Positions 17,283-25,668 of a stretch of DNA of 40,760 nucleotides are shown here, piece by piece. A model generated the notes under the pieces. It was not told the origin of the DNA, did no database searches, and saw nothing but the letters and a program-made list of their open reading frames with translations. The translations under genes were made by a program, and so were the position numbers. Source of the stretch: a virus; the IMG/VR virus record IMGVR_UViG_3300045051_001512, positions 1-40,760 of that record; one strand, given 5' to 3'. Each line of letters begins with the position of its first letter. Within the stretch, counting starts at the first letter, position 1.

Positions 17283-17735
17283 ATGAGCAAGATTGGACTT
17301 GATTGCAAACTGTACCGGTCGACGACGCTGCTGACTGCCAGCGATGCAGCTGCGGCAAGCGGCGCGACCTGGGTGGAAGTTAAGTCGGCACGCGATGTTG
17401 AGCTTCAGCTCGACGGCGGCGAAGGCGACATCTCTAAGCGCGAGTTCAAGTTCGACCTGACGAAGGTGACGAACCTCACGGCGAGTATTGAGGTCACTAT
17501 GCCGCTGGACATCGCCGATGCCCACTACATCGCCTTTGAAACGGCAGCGATCAACGGATCGCCGATCGCGATCGCGGCCATGAGCGGCGACATCGCAACG
17601 ACCGGAGAGCGCGGACTGGTGGGCAACTTCTCGGTGTTCAGCCTGCCGCGATCCGAGCCGCGGGACGGCGCCGTGGAGATCAGCTTCACGTTGCGGCCGA
17701 CAAGCCACCCGCAATGGTTCGTGAAGGCGGCTTAG
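17283..17735 (+). CDS. Major tail tube protein
   Basis: A 150-residue beta-rich protein with AAGGAG before the ATG. The sequence follows the pattern of siphophage tube subunits: WVEVKSARDVELQLDGGEGDISKRE, a central SIEVTMPLDIADAHYIAFE, and AMSGDIATTGERGLVGNFSVFS before a final strand. The tube proteins stack as hexamers round the tape measure. It is followed by the chaperone pair and the tape measure, which is the standard order. Confidence 0.75.
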   Translation: MSKIGLDCKLYRSTTLLTASDAAAASGATWVEVKSARDVELQLDGGEGDISKREFKFDLTKVTNLTASIEVTMPLDIADAHYIAFETAAINGSPIAIAAMSGDIATTGERGLVGNFSVFSLPRSEPRDGAVEISFTLRPTSHPQWFVKAA

Positions 17736-17807
17736 TCGGCTGGGTGGCGGTGGGGGATTGGGATGGCAGAGGGCAATCCCTCTGTGGCACAGGTAGAAGG
17801 AGGTTCG

Positions 17808-18236
17808 ATGCGACAGTTCTATGACAACAAGGGCAAGCTCCACACGTTGGCGATCGATGCGTTCACCCTGCGACAGGTGCACCGGGCGACAGGCATTGAC
17901 CTGATCGCCGAGGTGACTGAGAACGGGGCCAAGGCGTTGAGCAGCCCGGTGAAGCTGTGTGAGGTGCTGGCGGCGGCGGTGTTCGCCAAAGCCGACAAGC
18001 AGCCGGACGAGGCAGCAGAGCGGCAGTTTTTGGAAGCACTGGAGGGAGACAGCTTCGAGGCAGCCACCGAGGCGCTGATGCTGGCGATCACCGATTTTTT
18101 CCCGAGCCGGCCGCGGGAGAAGCTCCGGAGCGTCCAAGCGGCCGGGAAGGCTCATCTGGAGCGGGTGATGGACAGGAAGTTCGACGAGGCACTGCAGAAG
18201 ATCACGGAAGGCGAAAAAAGTCAGCCTGGCAATTGA
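17808..18236 (+). CDS. Tail assembly chaperone, upstream frame (gpG-like)
   Basis: A 142-residue protein. The ATG at 17808 was preferred over one 45 bp upstream because a perfect AAGGAGG lies 4 nt before it. It begins with FYDNKGKLHTLAIDAFTLRQVHRATG, a motif seen in phage tail chaperones, and is helical after that. The end of the gene has the run GCGAAAAAAG, after which the -1 frame stays open for 111 codons. Such chaperones coat the tape measure during tail assembly. It overlaps the downstream ORF by 4 bp. Confidence 0.7.
   Translation: MRQFYDNKGKLHTLAIDAFTLRQVHRATGIDLIAEVTENGAKALSSPVKLCEVLAAAVFAKADKQPDEAAERQFLEALEGDSFEAATEALMLAITDFFPSRPREKLRSVQAAGKAHLERVMDRKFDEALQKITEGEKSQPGN
18213..18220 (+). 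promoter_or_regulatory. Candidate -1 ribosomal frameshift site (A6G run)
   Basis: The 0-frame codons are GAA AAA AGT. A Lys-tRNA on AAA can slip back one base to AAA, after which the -1 frame (AAG TCA GCC) runs into the next ORF without a stop. The run contains AAAAAAG, but not in the phase of the dnaX heptamer, so a single-tRNA slip or polymerase slippage on A6 is more likely than a classical tandem slip. Confidence 0.55.
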
Positions 18237-18568
18237 TCCTTGAGACGGCGGCCGTCGCGGGTGTTGAGCCATGGCAGTACACCTGGCGTGAGCTGCTCTG
18301 GATGGCCAACGCGAGAATTGACGCCTATGTGCTCGAGGTCGACAAGGCCCAGTGGATGAAGACTTCGGAGCTGATGGCGCTGCTGATCAACATCCACAAG
18401 GGAAAGAAAGGCAAGACGGTTGTCGGGGCCGATTTGGACCCGTATCGCCGGCAGCAGGGCGGACTGAGGCGAGGTGGCGAGAAGAAGCCTTACCGGCCGA
18501 ACATCAGGCAGGCAGAGGACACACTGAGCAAGATGTTTCCACAGAAGGCATCCACGCCGGCGGGTTGA
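18233..18568 (+). CDS. Tail assembly chaperone, downstream frame (gpT-like extension)
   Basis: An open frame of 111 codons that has no ATG with ribosome site at its start (its first possible start is TTG at 18233), which supports expression by -1 frameshift from the preceding gene. The frame is open well upstream of the slip site too. It encodes a helix-rich region (WQYTWRELLWMANARID, KTSELMALLINIHKGKKGK) and a basic tail. The fused product would be a gpGT-like chaperone made at low level. It ends just before the tail completion gene. Confidence 0.6.
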   Translation: MILETAAVAGVEPWQYTWRELLWMANARIDAYVLEVDKAQWMKTSELMALLINIHKGKKGKTVVGADLDPYRRQQGGLRRGGEKKPYRPNIRQAEDTLSKMFPQKASTPAG

Positions 18569-18574
18569 AGAATC

Positions 18575-19075
18575 ATGCAAGTGACCATTGGGCCCAGCGC
18601 CAAGAACTGGTTCTTTGACCGGGATCGCGTGATCAAGGGGATGGACCGCGGCACAAAGCGTGCGCTGTCGAAAATTGGCGCGTTCATTCGCCGGAGTGCC
18701 AAGTCGTCGATGCGGAAGCGGAAGGGGCCGAGCCGGCCGGGGATGCCGCCGCACGTGCATACAGGGCTGCTCAAGGATCGGCTGTTCTTCGCCTATGAGC
18801 CGACCAGCAAGACGGTGGTGGTAGGACCGGAGGCGCTGTCGAGCTCGTCCACGGTGCCTGGGCTGATGGAGTTCGGCGGGACGGTGGTGACCAAGTCGAA
18901 GCGGTGGCTGCCGGCCGGGTTGAAGCGGGGAACGAGCGGACGATTCACGTCGGGCGGGCTTACCACGGTGGAGGCTGGAAGCAGCCTCGACTATGCGGCG
19001 AGGCCGTTCATGGGGCCGGCACTGGAAAAGAACGAGTCGATGATCCCGAAGGCGTTTGAAGATGCCTTGGAGTAA
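18575..19075 (+). CDS. HK97 gp10-like / tail completion protein
   Basis: A 166-residue basic protein. The N-terminal pattern DRDRVIKGMDRGTKRALSKIGAFIRRSAKSS followed by RPGMPPHVHTGLLKDRLFF matches gp10-like or tail completion proteins of siphophages. Residues 100-130 (LMEFGGTVVTKSKRW) form the usual middle strand, and ARPFMGPALEKNES the final helix. It binds the upper end of the tail. It stands between the chaperones and the tape measure, which is slightly later than in most phages. Confidence 0.65.
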   Translation: MQVTIGPSAKNWFFDRDRVIKGMDRGTKRALSKIGAFIRRSAKSSMRKRKGPSRPGMPPHVHTGLLKDRLFFAYEPTSKTVVVGPEALSSSSTVPGLMEFGGTVVTKSKRWLPAGLKRGTSGRFTSGGLTTVEAGSSLDYAARPFMGPALEKNESMIPKAFEDALE

Positions 19076-19100
19076 AGGCGTCCATCTGAGGTAACAAACA

Positions 19101-21245
19101 ATGGCATCGAGAGAAATCAGAGCCGGCAAGGCATTCGTTGAGGTGGGTGCGGTCGACAAGCTGGGACCGGCGCTGGCCAAGATGGGGAAGAAGTTGCAGG
19201 AGTTTGGCAACCAAGTGAAAGACTTGGGGATCAAGGTGGGGGCGGTGGGGGCGGCGATGACGGCACCGTTTGCGGCGGCGGCGATGGTGTTCAACAGCAC
19301 CGGTAGTGCACTGGCGGATATGAGTGCCAGAACCGGTGCCGGTGTCGAATCCTTGAGTGCCTTGGGATTTGCCGCGGAGCAGTCTGGTGGGAGCGCCGAG
19401 GACGTGGAGAAGGGGATGCGGAAGCTGGCGCAGACCATCGACGATGCTGCCAACGGCGGCGATGCTGCCGCAGAGGCCCTGGCGAAGCTCGGGACGAGCG
19501 CAGAAGAGTTGAAGGGACTGAGCCCGGATAAGCAGATGGCGGCGCTGGCAGACGGGCTGGCGAGGCTGGAGGGGAGTGAGCGGACGGCGGCGGCGCTGGA
19601 GGTGCTGGGGCGGGGTGGGGCGAAGCTGATCCCAATCCTGTCTGGCGGGGCGGAAGGTCTGGCGGCGATGGCGGCGCGGGCGGAGGAGCTGGGGATTGTG
19701 GTGAGCGGCGAGGCAGCGGGTCAGGCGGATGCCTTCGGTGACGCGCTGAGTGAGGTGTGGAAGCAGGCAAAGATGGTGACATTCTGGGTGGGTAGTGCGA
19801 TCGCGGAGTCGATCATGCCGTGGATGCCGGCCGTGAACGCGGCGCTGAAGGCGACGATGGACTTTGTGAAGGGGAACAAGCGGCTGATCATGATTGCCGC
19901 TTCGGTGGCGGTTGGGGTTGTGGCGGTGGGCGGAGCGATCACTGCGGTCGGTTTTGGGATCATTGGATTGGGGGCTGCCTTTACGGCTGCCGGCACGGTG
20001 ATCGGGGCGGCGGTATCGGCGGTGACGGGGCTGTTTGGGTTGATGGGGACTGTATTCACTGGCGTGGTGGGGCTGATAGGGGGTGTGCTGGCGGCGGTCA
20101 TGTCGCCGATCGGCCTGGTGGTGGCGGCCGTGGTTGGGCTGGGGGCCGCGTTTCTGTACTTCAGCGGGATGGCGGGCAAGGCGATGACAGCGGTGAACGG
20201 CTGGGTGGGTGGTGCCTTGGGCTACATCGGGAAGATGTTTCAGGGCATGTGGGGGTTCGCCAGTGAGGTCTTCGGGGCGCTGGTCAACGCGCTGACGGCC
20301 GGAGATCTGGAAGGGGCGATGAAGCTGCTGATGGCGACGTGGGGTGTGATCTGGAGCAAGGGTGTGGCATACCTGATGGGGGTATGGAATGACTGGGGTG
20401 TGGGTGTGGTCAACGCGGCGTTCAACGTCTACAGCGAGGTGGTGAAGTACTGGAACATGCTCACATCGGCAATCGAGCAGGTGATGCACGGAGGTATCAA
20501 CCGCCTGACGAGTGATTGGGACTTGTTCGTGACGGTTCTGGCCGATGGGTGGGACTGGTTCTCGACCAAGTTCATGAACTTTTGGAGCGGTGTGTACGGG
20601 GTGGTGGGCAAGGTGTGGGCCTACATCCGGGGTCTGTTCGATGAGAGTGTGAACGTCGGCGCGGAGGTGGAGCGGATCGACAAGGAAGTTCAGGCGGCCA
20701 AGGACAAGCGCAATGCCGAGATGGGTGGGCGGGGCATGGAGCGCGGGGCCGGGCTGGCAAACCGGCAGGCGGCGCGGGATGAGGCGACGGCGGCGGCAGT
20801 AAGCGAAGCCGACAGGGCACTGAAGCAGAGGTTGGCGGAGCTGGAGGAGAGCCGGCTGGCCTTCACGAATGGACTCAAGGGGGATGCCGAGAGCCGGGTG
20901 GCGGAGGCCGAGGCAGCACTCGAGGCGGCGCGGGCGGCGTTCAAGGGTGCCTTGGACCAGGCGAACAGCGCCAAAGCGAAGGACCAGCTGCGGTACGCGG
21001 CACCGGCGCTGGAAGGTGAGGACAGTGCCGGCAAGGGGCCGGGCAACATCGATATGCCGACCGCCGCGACCAGGACGACAGGATCGTTCAACGCCTCGTT
21101 GGTGTCGCAGTCTCTGGGGCTGGATGACGGGGTGGAGAAGAACACCCGGAAGACATTTGAGGAGCTGATCGAATTGCGGAAAGCAGTGCAGGCGAACAAT
21201 GCGTTGAAGTATGTGCCTACCGGGGCGGTGCTGGCTTTTGCCTGA
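19101..21245 (+). CDS. Tail tape measure protein
   Basis: A 714-residue protein. Residues 1-240 match phage tail tape measure domains: VEVGAVDKLGPALAKMGKKL, then a GTGALADMSARTGAGVESLSALG-type segment (about 68-92) and a repeat LAKLGTSAEELKGLSPDKQ. Residues 245-345 are strongly hydrophobic with Gly/Ala/Val (membrane-crossing or pore-forming segments). Residues 560-640 form coiled coil. The length would set a short to medium tail (roughly 0.15 nm per residue, about 107 nm). It ends with a helix for the tip. The gene is about 70% GC. Confidence 0.88.
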   Translation: MASREIRAGKAFVEVGAVDKLGPALAKMGKKLQEFGNQVKDLGIKVGAVGAAMTAPFAAAAMVFNSTGSALADMSARTGAGVESLSALGFAAEQSGGSAEDVEKGMRKLAQTIDDAANGGDAAAEALAKLGTSAEELKGLSPDKQMAALADGLARLEGSERTAAALEVLGRGGAKLIPILSGGAEGLAAMAARAEELGIVVSGEAAGQADAFGDALSEVWKQAKMVTFWVGSAIAESIMPWMPAVNAALKATMDFVKGNKRLIMIAASVAVGVVAVGGAITAVGFGIIGLGAAFTAAGTVIGAAVSAVTGLFGLMGTVFTGVVGLIGGVLAAVMSPIGLVVAAVVGLGAAFLYFSGMAGKAMTAVNGWVGGALGYIGKMFQGMWGFASEVFGALVNALTAGDLEGAMKLLMATWGVIWSKGVAYLMGVWNDWGVGVVNAAFNVYSEVVKYWNMLTSAIEQVMHGGINRLTSDWDLFVTVLADGWDWFSTKFMNFWSGVYGVVGKVWAYIRGLFDESVNVGAEVERIDKEVQAAKDKRNAEMGGRGMERGAGLANRQAARDEATAAAVSEADRALKQRLAELEESRLAFTNGLKGDAESRVAEAEAALEAARAAFKGALDQANSAKAKDQLRYAAPALEGEDSAGKGPGNIDMPTAATRTTGSFNASLVSQSLGLDDGVEKNTRKTFEELIELRKAVQANNALKYVPTGAVLAFA

Positions 21246-21283
21246 TGGGTTGCTGGCGGGGCTTACACGGATGAGGTGATGAA

Positions 21284-22174
21284 ATGGCTGTGAAGTGGTC
21301 TGAAAGCAGGCTGAGCCGGCAGGGCACGACAGGGCCGGGGGCGCGATTTGATTTCATCTACAGTGTTTGGTCAGAGCTTGAGGGTGCGGAGACCGTGCTC
21401 AATACGGTCGAGGAGATGCAAACCTACCTGCTGACGAGTGTGGCGCCGTCAAGCTACACGGGGTTGCCGCGGGGCTCGGCAGTCTCGCGGACCACAAATG
21501 ACGGGATGGTGTGGACCTTCGTGGTGCCCTACGGCTTTGCGGCCATCATCCAGTCGCCCAGTACCCGCCGGCGGGTGCAGATCGGCGGACGGACAGAGAC
21601 GATCAAGACAAGCCTGGCGACGGTGGGGCAGTACGGGAACATTCTTCCGGCTGATGTAGACCCAGCGGGTGTCGCCAGCCCCATGTTCAGCGGGCAGATC
21701 AATGTGCAGCAGGATGGCACGGTGAATGGTCTATCGATTGTGGTGAGTTCACTGGACTTCACGATCACGATTGAGAAGACCTTCGCCAACGAAGCAGAGC
21801 GGACAGATTACGAGTATGCGGTTTATAGCTGTTCTGGCCGGGTGAATGATGCCACGTTTGAAGGGTTCTCCGCCGGCGAGGTGCTGCTCAAGGGTGGTTC
21901 GGGCGAGCAGCTGGACGAGGACGGGTTGCGGTTCCGATGGACCTTGGAGTTTTCGTATAGTCAGAATGTAACGGGGCTGACGCTTCCAGGCCTCAAGGAT
22001 GAAACTGCCGTGCCTCACGAAATCGACAAGAAGGGGTGGGAGTACCTCTGGACGCGAACGAGCGGCGGGACGGTGGTGATCGATGGAAAGACCAAGGCAA
22101 CATCGAAGATTGATGCTGCCCTCGTTGAGAAGGTCTACGAGCTCGCGGACTTCACGCTGTTGGAGATCGTCTGA
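21284..22174 (+). CDS. Probable distal tail/tail-tip protein
   Basis: A 296-residue protein directly after the tape measure. It is mainly beta, with segments such as FDFIYSVWSE, SAVSRTTNDGMVWTFVVPYGF and TLEFSYSQNVTGLTLPGLKD. Position fits the distal tail protein that begins the tail tip. No catalytic motif or signal peptide is seen. Its TGA overlaps the ATG of the next gene by one base (TGATG), so the two are translationally coupled. Confidence 0.6.
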   Translation: MAVKWSESRLSRQGTTGPGARFDFIYSVWSELEGAETVLNTVEEMQTYLLTSVAPSSYTGLPRGSAVSRTTNDGMVWTFVVPYGFAAIIQSPSTRRRVQIGGRTETIKTSLATVGQYGNILPADVDPAGVASPMFSGQINVQQDGTVNGLSIVVSSLDFTITIEKTFANEAERTDYEYAVYSCSGRVNDATFEGFSAGEVLLKGGSGEQLDEDGLRFRWTLEFSYSQNVTGLTLPGLKDETAVPHEIDKKGWEYLWTRTSGGTVVIDGKTKATSKIDAALVEKVYELADFTLLEIV

Positions 22175-23433
22175 TGCCCAGCTTCCAGAGAGTTTCAACT
22201 GGCCAGCCGATCAAGATTGAGGCGTCGACCTGGAACGCAGTTCTGGCGGCGGCGGAGGCGCAATCGCTGGGCCAAGGCGGCGGTCCCGCCGGCAGGGATG
22301 GCGGATTCGTGGGGCGACTGCCGGTGAAGCTGGGGGCGGTAGACGAGGGGGAGAACTGGGACAGGTACCAAGTTGCCGAGCTGGACGCGGCGGTCTTCGA
22401 TCCGGCGGTACAGGAGGACGAGTATTTGGGAGGCTATGGCACCATGGGGGTGCCGGTGTTGGGTGGGAAGGTGCCGACAGCGGAGGCTGCAGCCGGCACG
22501 GCGACGGGGCGTTGGGGGGTGATTCTGCGGCCGGGGGATGAGGGGACGATCGTGCCGGCGGTGGTGAGCGGGCCGGTGGCGGTGCGGATCAACGTGACAG
22601 ACGAGGGGCATGGGTGGGCGGTGCCGATTGCGGATGACCGGACGAAGCTGGCGAGCAGTGGCGGGGCTGCAGCTGGTGCGGCGCGGGTGCTGTGGAAGGA
22701 GGCGGGAACTGGGGAGAAGTGGGGCGTGGTGAATATTGGGGGAGGAGGCGGGGGTGACGCTTCGACGGCGATCCGGCTGGTGCTGATCACAGATGCGATA
22801 GCGGTCGGGTTCTACACGTGCCGGTATATCAGCTCAGGGCGGACCATCCTCGACCCGGAAGTTGACTTGGACCTGTCGGCGCTTGGGGTCTTCCCGGCAG
22901 TCAACGTGGGATACTTTCTCAACACGGCGGAACTGCTGACGGATGGGAACACGGCGCTGGACCCGCTGGCGGCGGACGTGGTGTACCCGGCACTGAACGT
23001 ATCGACCCACCGGGTGGTGCCCACGCTGAAACTGGAGCACGACGAGGTGAATGTGCCCGGCGTGGCAATCACCTCAGATGACGGGGGGTTTGTTCTGGCC
23101 GGCATGACCTCCGGGACTGTCAGCACCAAGGGGGTTGGGTACATCACAGTGAAATCGAACCCGGCGCCCGGGAAAAATCTGGTGGTGGACGATGACACCA
23201 CCACCAAGACTTTCATCTTCACCAGTGGCACGCCGACCGGTGACCAGATCAAGATCGGGGCGGACGTGGTGGAGACAGCGGCGAACATTCTCAAAGCGAT
23301 CAACGATTCCGTCTTGGCGATCACGGCTACCGACGTGACGAGGCCGCTGTTTGTGAGCTTCCTGCGTCAGTCGGAAATCTGCTCTTCGCCGACCGGGACG
23401 GTGTCGGTTCTTACCTTGATGGGTGGCTACTGA
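22174..23433 (+). CDS. Tail-tip/baseplate-type structural protein
   Basis: A 419-residue protein whose opening FQRVSTGQPIKIEASTWNAVLAAAEA is common in phage tail proteins encoded after the tape measure. Residues 30-200 are Gly-rich beta structure. Residues 310-410 include DDDTTTKTFIFTSG and AANILKAIND, which look like a second globular domain. It is translationally coupled to the genes before and after (1-base overlap at the start, TGATG at the end). Function is inferred from position. Confidence 0.6.
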   Translation: MPSFQRVSTGQPIKIEASTWNAVLAAAEAQSLGQGGGPAGRDGGFVGRLPVKLGAVDEGENWDRYQVAELDAAVFDPAVQEDEYLGGYGTMGVPVLGGKVPTAEAAAGTATGRWGVILRPGDEGTIVPAVVSGPVAVRINVTDEGHGWAVPIADDRTKLASSGGAAAGAARVLWKEAGTGEKWGVVNIGGGGGGDASTAIRLVLITDAIAVGFYTCRYISSGRTILDPEVDLDLSALGVFPAVNVGYFLNTAELLTDGNTALDPLAADVVYPALNVSTHRVVPTLKLEHDEVNVPGVAITSDDGGFVLAGMTSGTVSTKGVGYITVKSNPAPGKNLVVDDDTTTKTFIFTSGTPTGDQIKIGADVVETAANILKAINDSVLAITATDVTRPLFVSFLRQSEICSSPTGTVSVLTLMGGY

Positions 23434-23765
23434 TGGGACAGGTTGCAGGAAACTTCATCACTAACGTCACGACCACGACACCCACTGTGGTGCTCTCCTC
23501 GCCGGCCAGTGCAACGCGGCGGATCCTCACCAGCCTCACGGTGTTCAACGACGCCGGATCGGCGGTGGACTACCGGATTGACCTGCGCAAGGGTTCGACG
23601 GACTACGGGCTGAAGCGGAACGCGGCACTGGCCAGCAAGGGGACGGATCAGCTGCTGGTGGAAAGCAAGCCGCTGGTGCTGGACGACACCAATGAAAGCC
23701 TGCAGATCACGCTGGCCGGCTCGGGGGATGTAGACATTGTGGCGTGCTATGTGGATGAGAACTGA
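23433..23765 (+). CDS. Small tail-associated beta protein
   Basis: A 110-residue protein, coupled by overlapping stop/start bases to both neighbours. It begins VAGNFITNVTTTTPTVVLSSPAS and continues as short beta strands (RRILTSLTVFNDAG, VDYRIDLRKG, SLQITLAGSG). The composition resembles the small protein at 11152-11445. It probably forms part of the tail tip. No enzymatic motif. Confidence 0.6.
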   Translation: MGQVAGNFITNVTTTTPTVVLSSPASATRRILTSLTVFNDAGSAVDYRIDLRKGSTDYGLKRNAALASKGTDQLLVESKPLVLDDTNESLQITLAGSGDVDIVACYVDEN

Positions 23766-24958
23766 TGCCGCTGAAGAATCGGGTATCGAGCAGGAACGGG
23801 GCGGCCGGGGGCGGGCTGGTCAAGGCCGCCCGGGTGATCGCCTCGCCGTCTAACGGGGAAACTGTGGGGGGGACTGTCCCCTTGGGGTGTACCGGATGCC
23901 CGAACGACTGCGGCGACGACGGCGGGGGCGGGGTGCAGCAGTGCTACGACATGTGGGGGGCCTACTGGCTGTGCGACACCTGGGAGGTGAGATACCTGGG
24001 CAGGCGGTGCGGGCTGCCGGACAACACCGACTACCGGACTACTGAGCGCTGGTTCGGCACCAGCACCTGCTATGCGACCCTCATCAAATCTGTTCCGTTC
24101 AAGACGTGTGCCAACACCAACGGGTCGTGTGAGTATGTGCCGGGTGAGCTGGATGAGGTGCTGGACAACCCGCCAGACCCGCCGACCACCACGCCGAGCT
24201 GCGGGTCCTGCTCGCCGCCGTCGATCCTGACGGTGAGCGAAACCGAGAACTACACATCGACCGTCACCGAGCAGACGATTACCGACTGGAAGGGGTGCAG
24301 CGGAGCGCCGGACTACATCGGGTGCACCAACATCTTCTTCCAGTGCAAGAAGCAGTACCGCCGGCAGCGAGAGTGGGGGTTTGATCCGGTGACGTGCACG
24401 AGCTTCGACATCGGGGATCTGCAGGTTTCGCAGTTTGATCGCACGGACCAGAGCTTTCAGTGCGGCGATAACACGGACTACTCGGCGTGCCCTAATGCGA
24501 CCATCCCGGGGTATTGCACGAGCGTCTTGCCGCCGGCGCCGATCCTGAAGCAGCGTGGCGTGGTGCGGGCGTTTTACATTGGGCTGACGCTGGTCAGTTA
24601 CTTCAAGAGCAACTACAAGAACAAAGAGGTGGCGTGCCGGCTGGTGGAGGATGACATCAACTGCTCGACGGATGACCCGGCCGACCCCGACTGCCCGGAC
24701 ACCTACGGGCTATTTGCTTGCGATCCTGGCGGCACGGAATCAACGGTGACGACGACGCTGAGGAATGATGCCAAGTATCAGATCACGCGGACGGTGACAA
24801 CGGAGGTTGCCAACGAGAATACGCCGGTGACCGGATCGTGCCCGAGCGGCGAGAGCAAGTGCGGCAACAGCGGGTACACCACCGGGACGGCACTGCTGAA
24901 GATCGGGCAGTCGACCTACACGCGGACTGTGGTGAAGGTGAAGTTTGACCCGTGCTAA
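23765..24958 (+). CDS. Cys-rich tail-end protein
   Basis: A 397-residue protein with 25 Cys (about 6%). Cys occur in small clusters such as GCTGCPNDCG near residue 42, SCGSC near 145 and single residues down to the last residue, Cys397. There is no signal peptide, so disulphides could form only after lysis or in the particle; metal binding is the alternative. It is rich in Thr, Ser, Asp and Gly and looks secreted or exposed. The gene is coupled to the one before. It could be a receptor-binding or enzymatic tip. I do not recognise the family. Confidence 0.6.
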   Translation: MPLKNRVSSRNGAAGGGLVKAARVIASPSNGETVGGTVPLGCTGCPNDCGDDGGGGVQQCYDMWGAYWLCDTWEVRYLGRRCGLPDNTDYRTTERWFGTSTCYATLIKSVPFKTCANTNGSCEYVPGELDEVLDNPPDPPTTTPSCGSCSPPSILTVSETENYTSTVTEQTITDWKGCSGAPDYIGCTNIFFQCKKQYRRQREWGFDPVTCTSFDIGDLQVSQFDRTDQSFQCGDNTDYSACPNATIPGYCTSVLPPAPILKQRGVVRAFYIGLTLVSYFKSNYKNKEVACRLVEDDINCSTDDPADPDCPDTYGLFACDPGGTESTVTTTLRNDAKYQITRTVTTEVANENTPVTGSCPSGESKCGNSGYTTGTALLKIGQSTYTRTVVKVKFDPC

Positions 24959-24974
24959 AGTGAACAGGTGAGCG

Positions 24975-25337
24975 ATGCCCTTCGTTGACTACAAACCGTG
25001 CCCGCCGTGCGAGCCGATCCGGGTGTTTGTGCCGGACAAAAGCGATGAGGCCGGGCCAGTTCCGCCGGCGGCGGTGGGCAGGATGGCAGAAGAGGCGAAG
25101 GCTGCGGTGGCGCTGAGGCTGTGTGTGTGCCGGCGGTGCCCACGGATGGGCGGGGAGCGAGCGGGTGGGACGGCGGTGAAGTGCCTGGCGGTGGAGAAGA
25201 AGGGGTGCAGCAGCTGCCAAACCATTGTGCTGGCGTCGGGAAAATGCCCGGAGAACCGGTGGCCGGTGGAACTGCCGGACGGGCTGAGGCACGATCAGGA
25301 CTCCGCCGGCAATGACGGGTGCGGGTGCGCTGAGTAG
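24975..25337 (+). CDS. Small Cys-rich protein, possible metal binder
   Basis: A 120-residue protein with 11 Cys, among them PCPPC near the start, LCVCRRC in the middle, GCSSC and a final GCGC. The CxxC pairs suggest one or two zinc-binding sites, although an exposed disulphide fold is also possible. It is the last gene of the structural operon, 42 bp before a strong terminator, and probably acts with the Cys-rich protein upstream. Confidence 0.55.
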   Translation: MPFVDYKPCPPCEPIRVFVPDKSDEAGPVPPAAVGRMAEEAKAAVALRLCVCRRCPRMGGERAGGTAVKCLAVEKKGCSSCQTIVLASGKCPENRWPVELPDGLRHDQDSAGNDGCGCAE

Positions 25338-25378
25338 CTCGATGCGTGGGTGAATCTAGGAGGGGAATTGTCGATTCG

Positions 25379-25413
25379 CGCCCGTGGCCCTGAGTGGCTG
25401 CGGGCGGTTTTTT
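25379..25413 (+). terminator. Rho-independent terminator of the structural operon
   Basis: CGCCCG and CGGGCG form the stem, with an inner GCC/GGC pair group in the 16-nt loop, followed at once by GGTTTTTT. It lies about 40 bp after the last Cys-rich gene and cleanly separates the late operon from the accessory region. Confidence 0.85.
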
Positions 25414-25583
25414 ATGCGCCGTGTACTATGGTGACATAGTGTTGTCAGTGCCGGTAACTGAATGACTGTGCATAGTGTTTGAATGGCAAGTTATCTGTGT
25501 TTTGTGGTGACAATAGGGTGTCATTCTGCCGGGTGGATTGGGGGCAAATCGCCAAATATTCGGCTATTTTTCGCAATCAATGC
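25414..25583 (+). promoter_or_regulatory. Non-coding spacer with three small dyads
   Basis: No gene fits here; the sequence is clearly more AT-rich than the genes around. Three short inverted repeats are visible: ACTATG/CATAGT with a GTGA loop (25425-25440), TCAGT/ACTGA (25445-25461) and TGACA/TGTCA (25508-25523). They are of operator size and stand upstream of the promoter at 25584, so they could bind repressors of the amidoligase cassette. Confidence 0.4.
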
Positions 25584-25611
25584 TTGAATTGTCTAAATGC
25601 TGCGATATACT
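25584..25611 (+). promoter_or_regulatory. Sigma70-like promoter of the amidoligase cassette
   Basis: TTGAAT at 25584-25589 and TATACT at 25606-25611 are separated by 16 bp. Transcription would begin near 25618, giving a leader of about 50 nt that contains the GAGGAG ribosome site at 25657. It separates the cassette from the late operon, which ends at the terminator upstream, so expression in the lysogen is likely. Confidence 0.6.
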
Positions 25612-25668
25612 TCTTACATCAAATCAAACGAGTCGCTTATGGTGAGTGACGCAACTGAGGAGAATGAG

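Noticed and set aside
18214-18220. dnaX-type A AAA AAG slippery heptamer
   Set aside because: The run is present but in the wrong phase for tandem slippage from the 0 frame; I keep only a single-tRNA or polymerase slip as a candidate.
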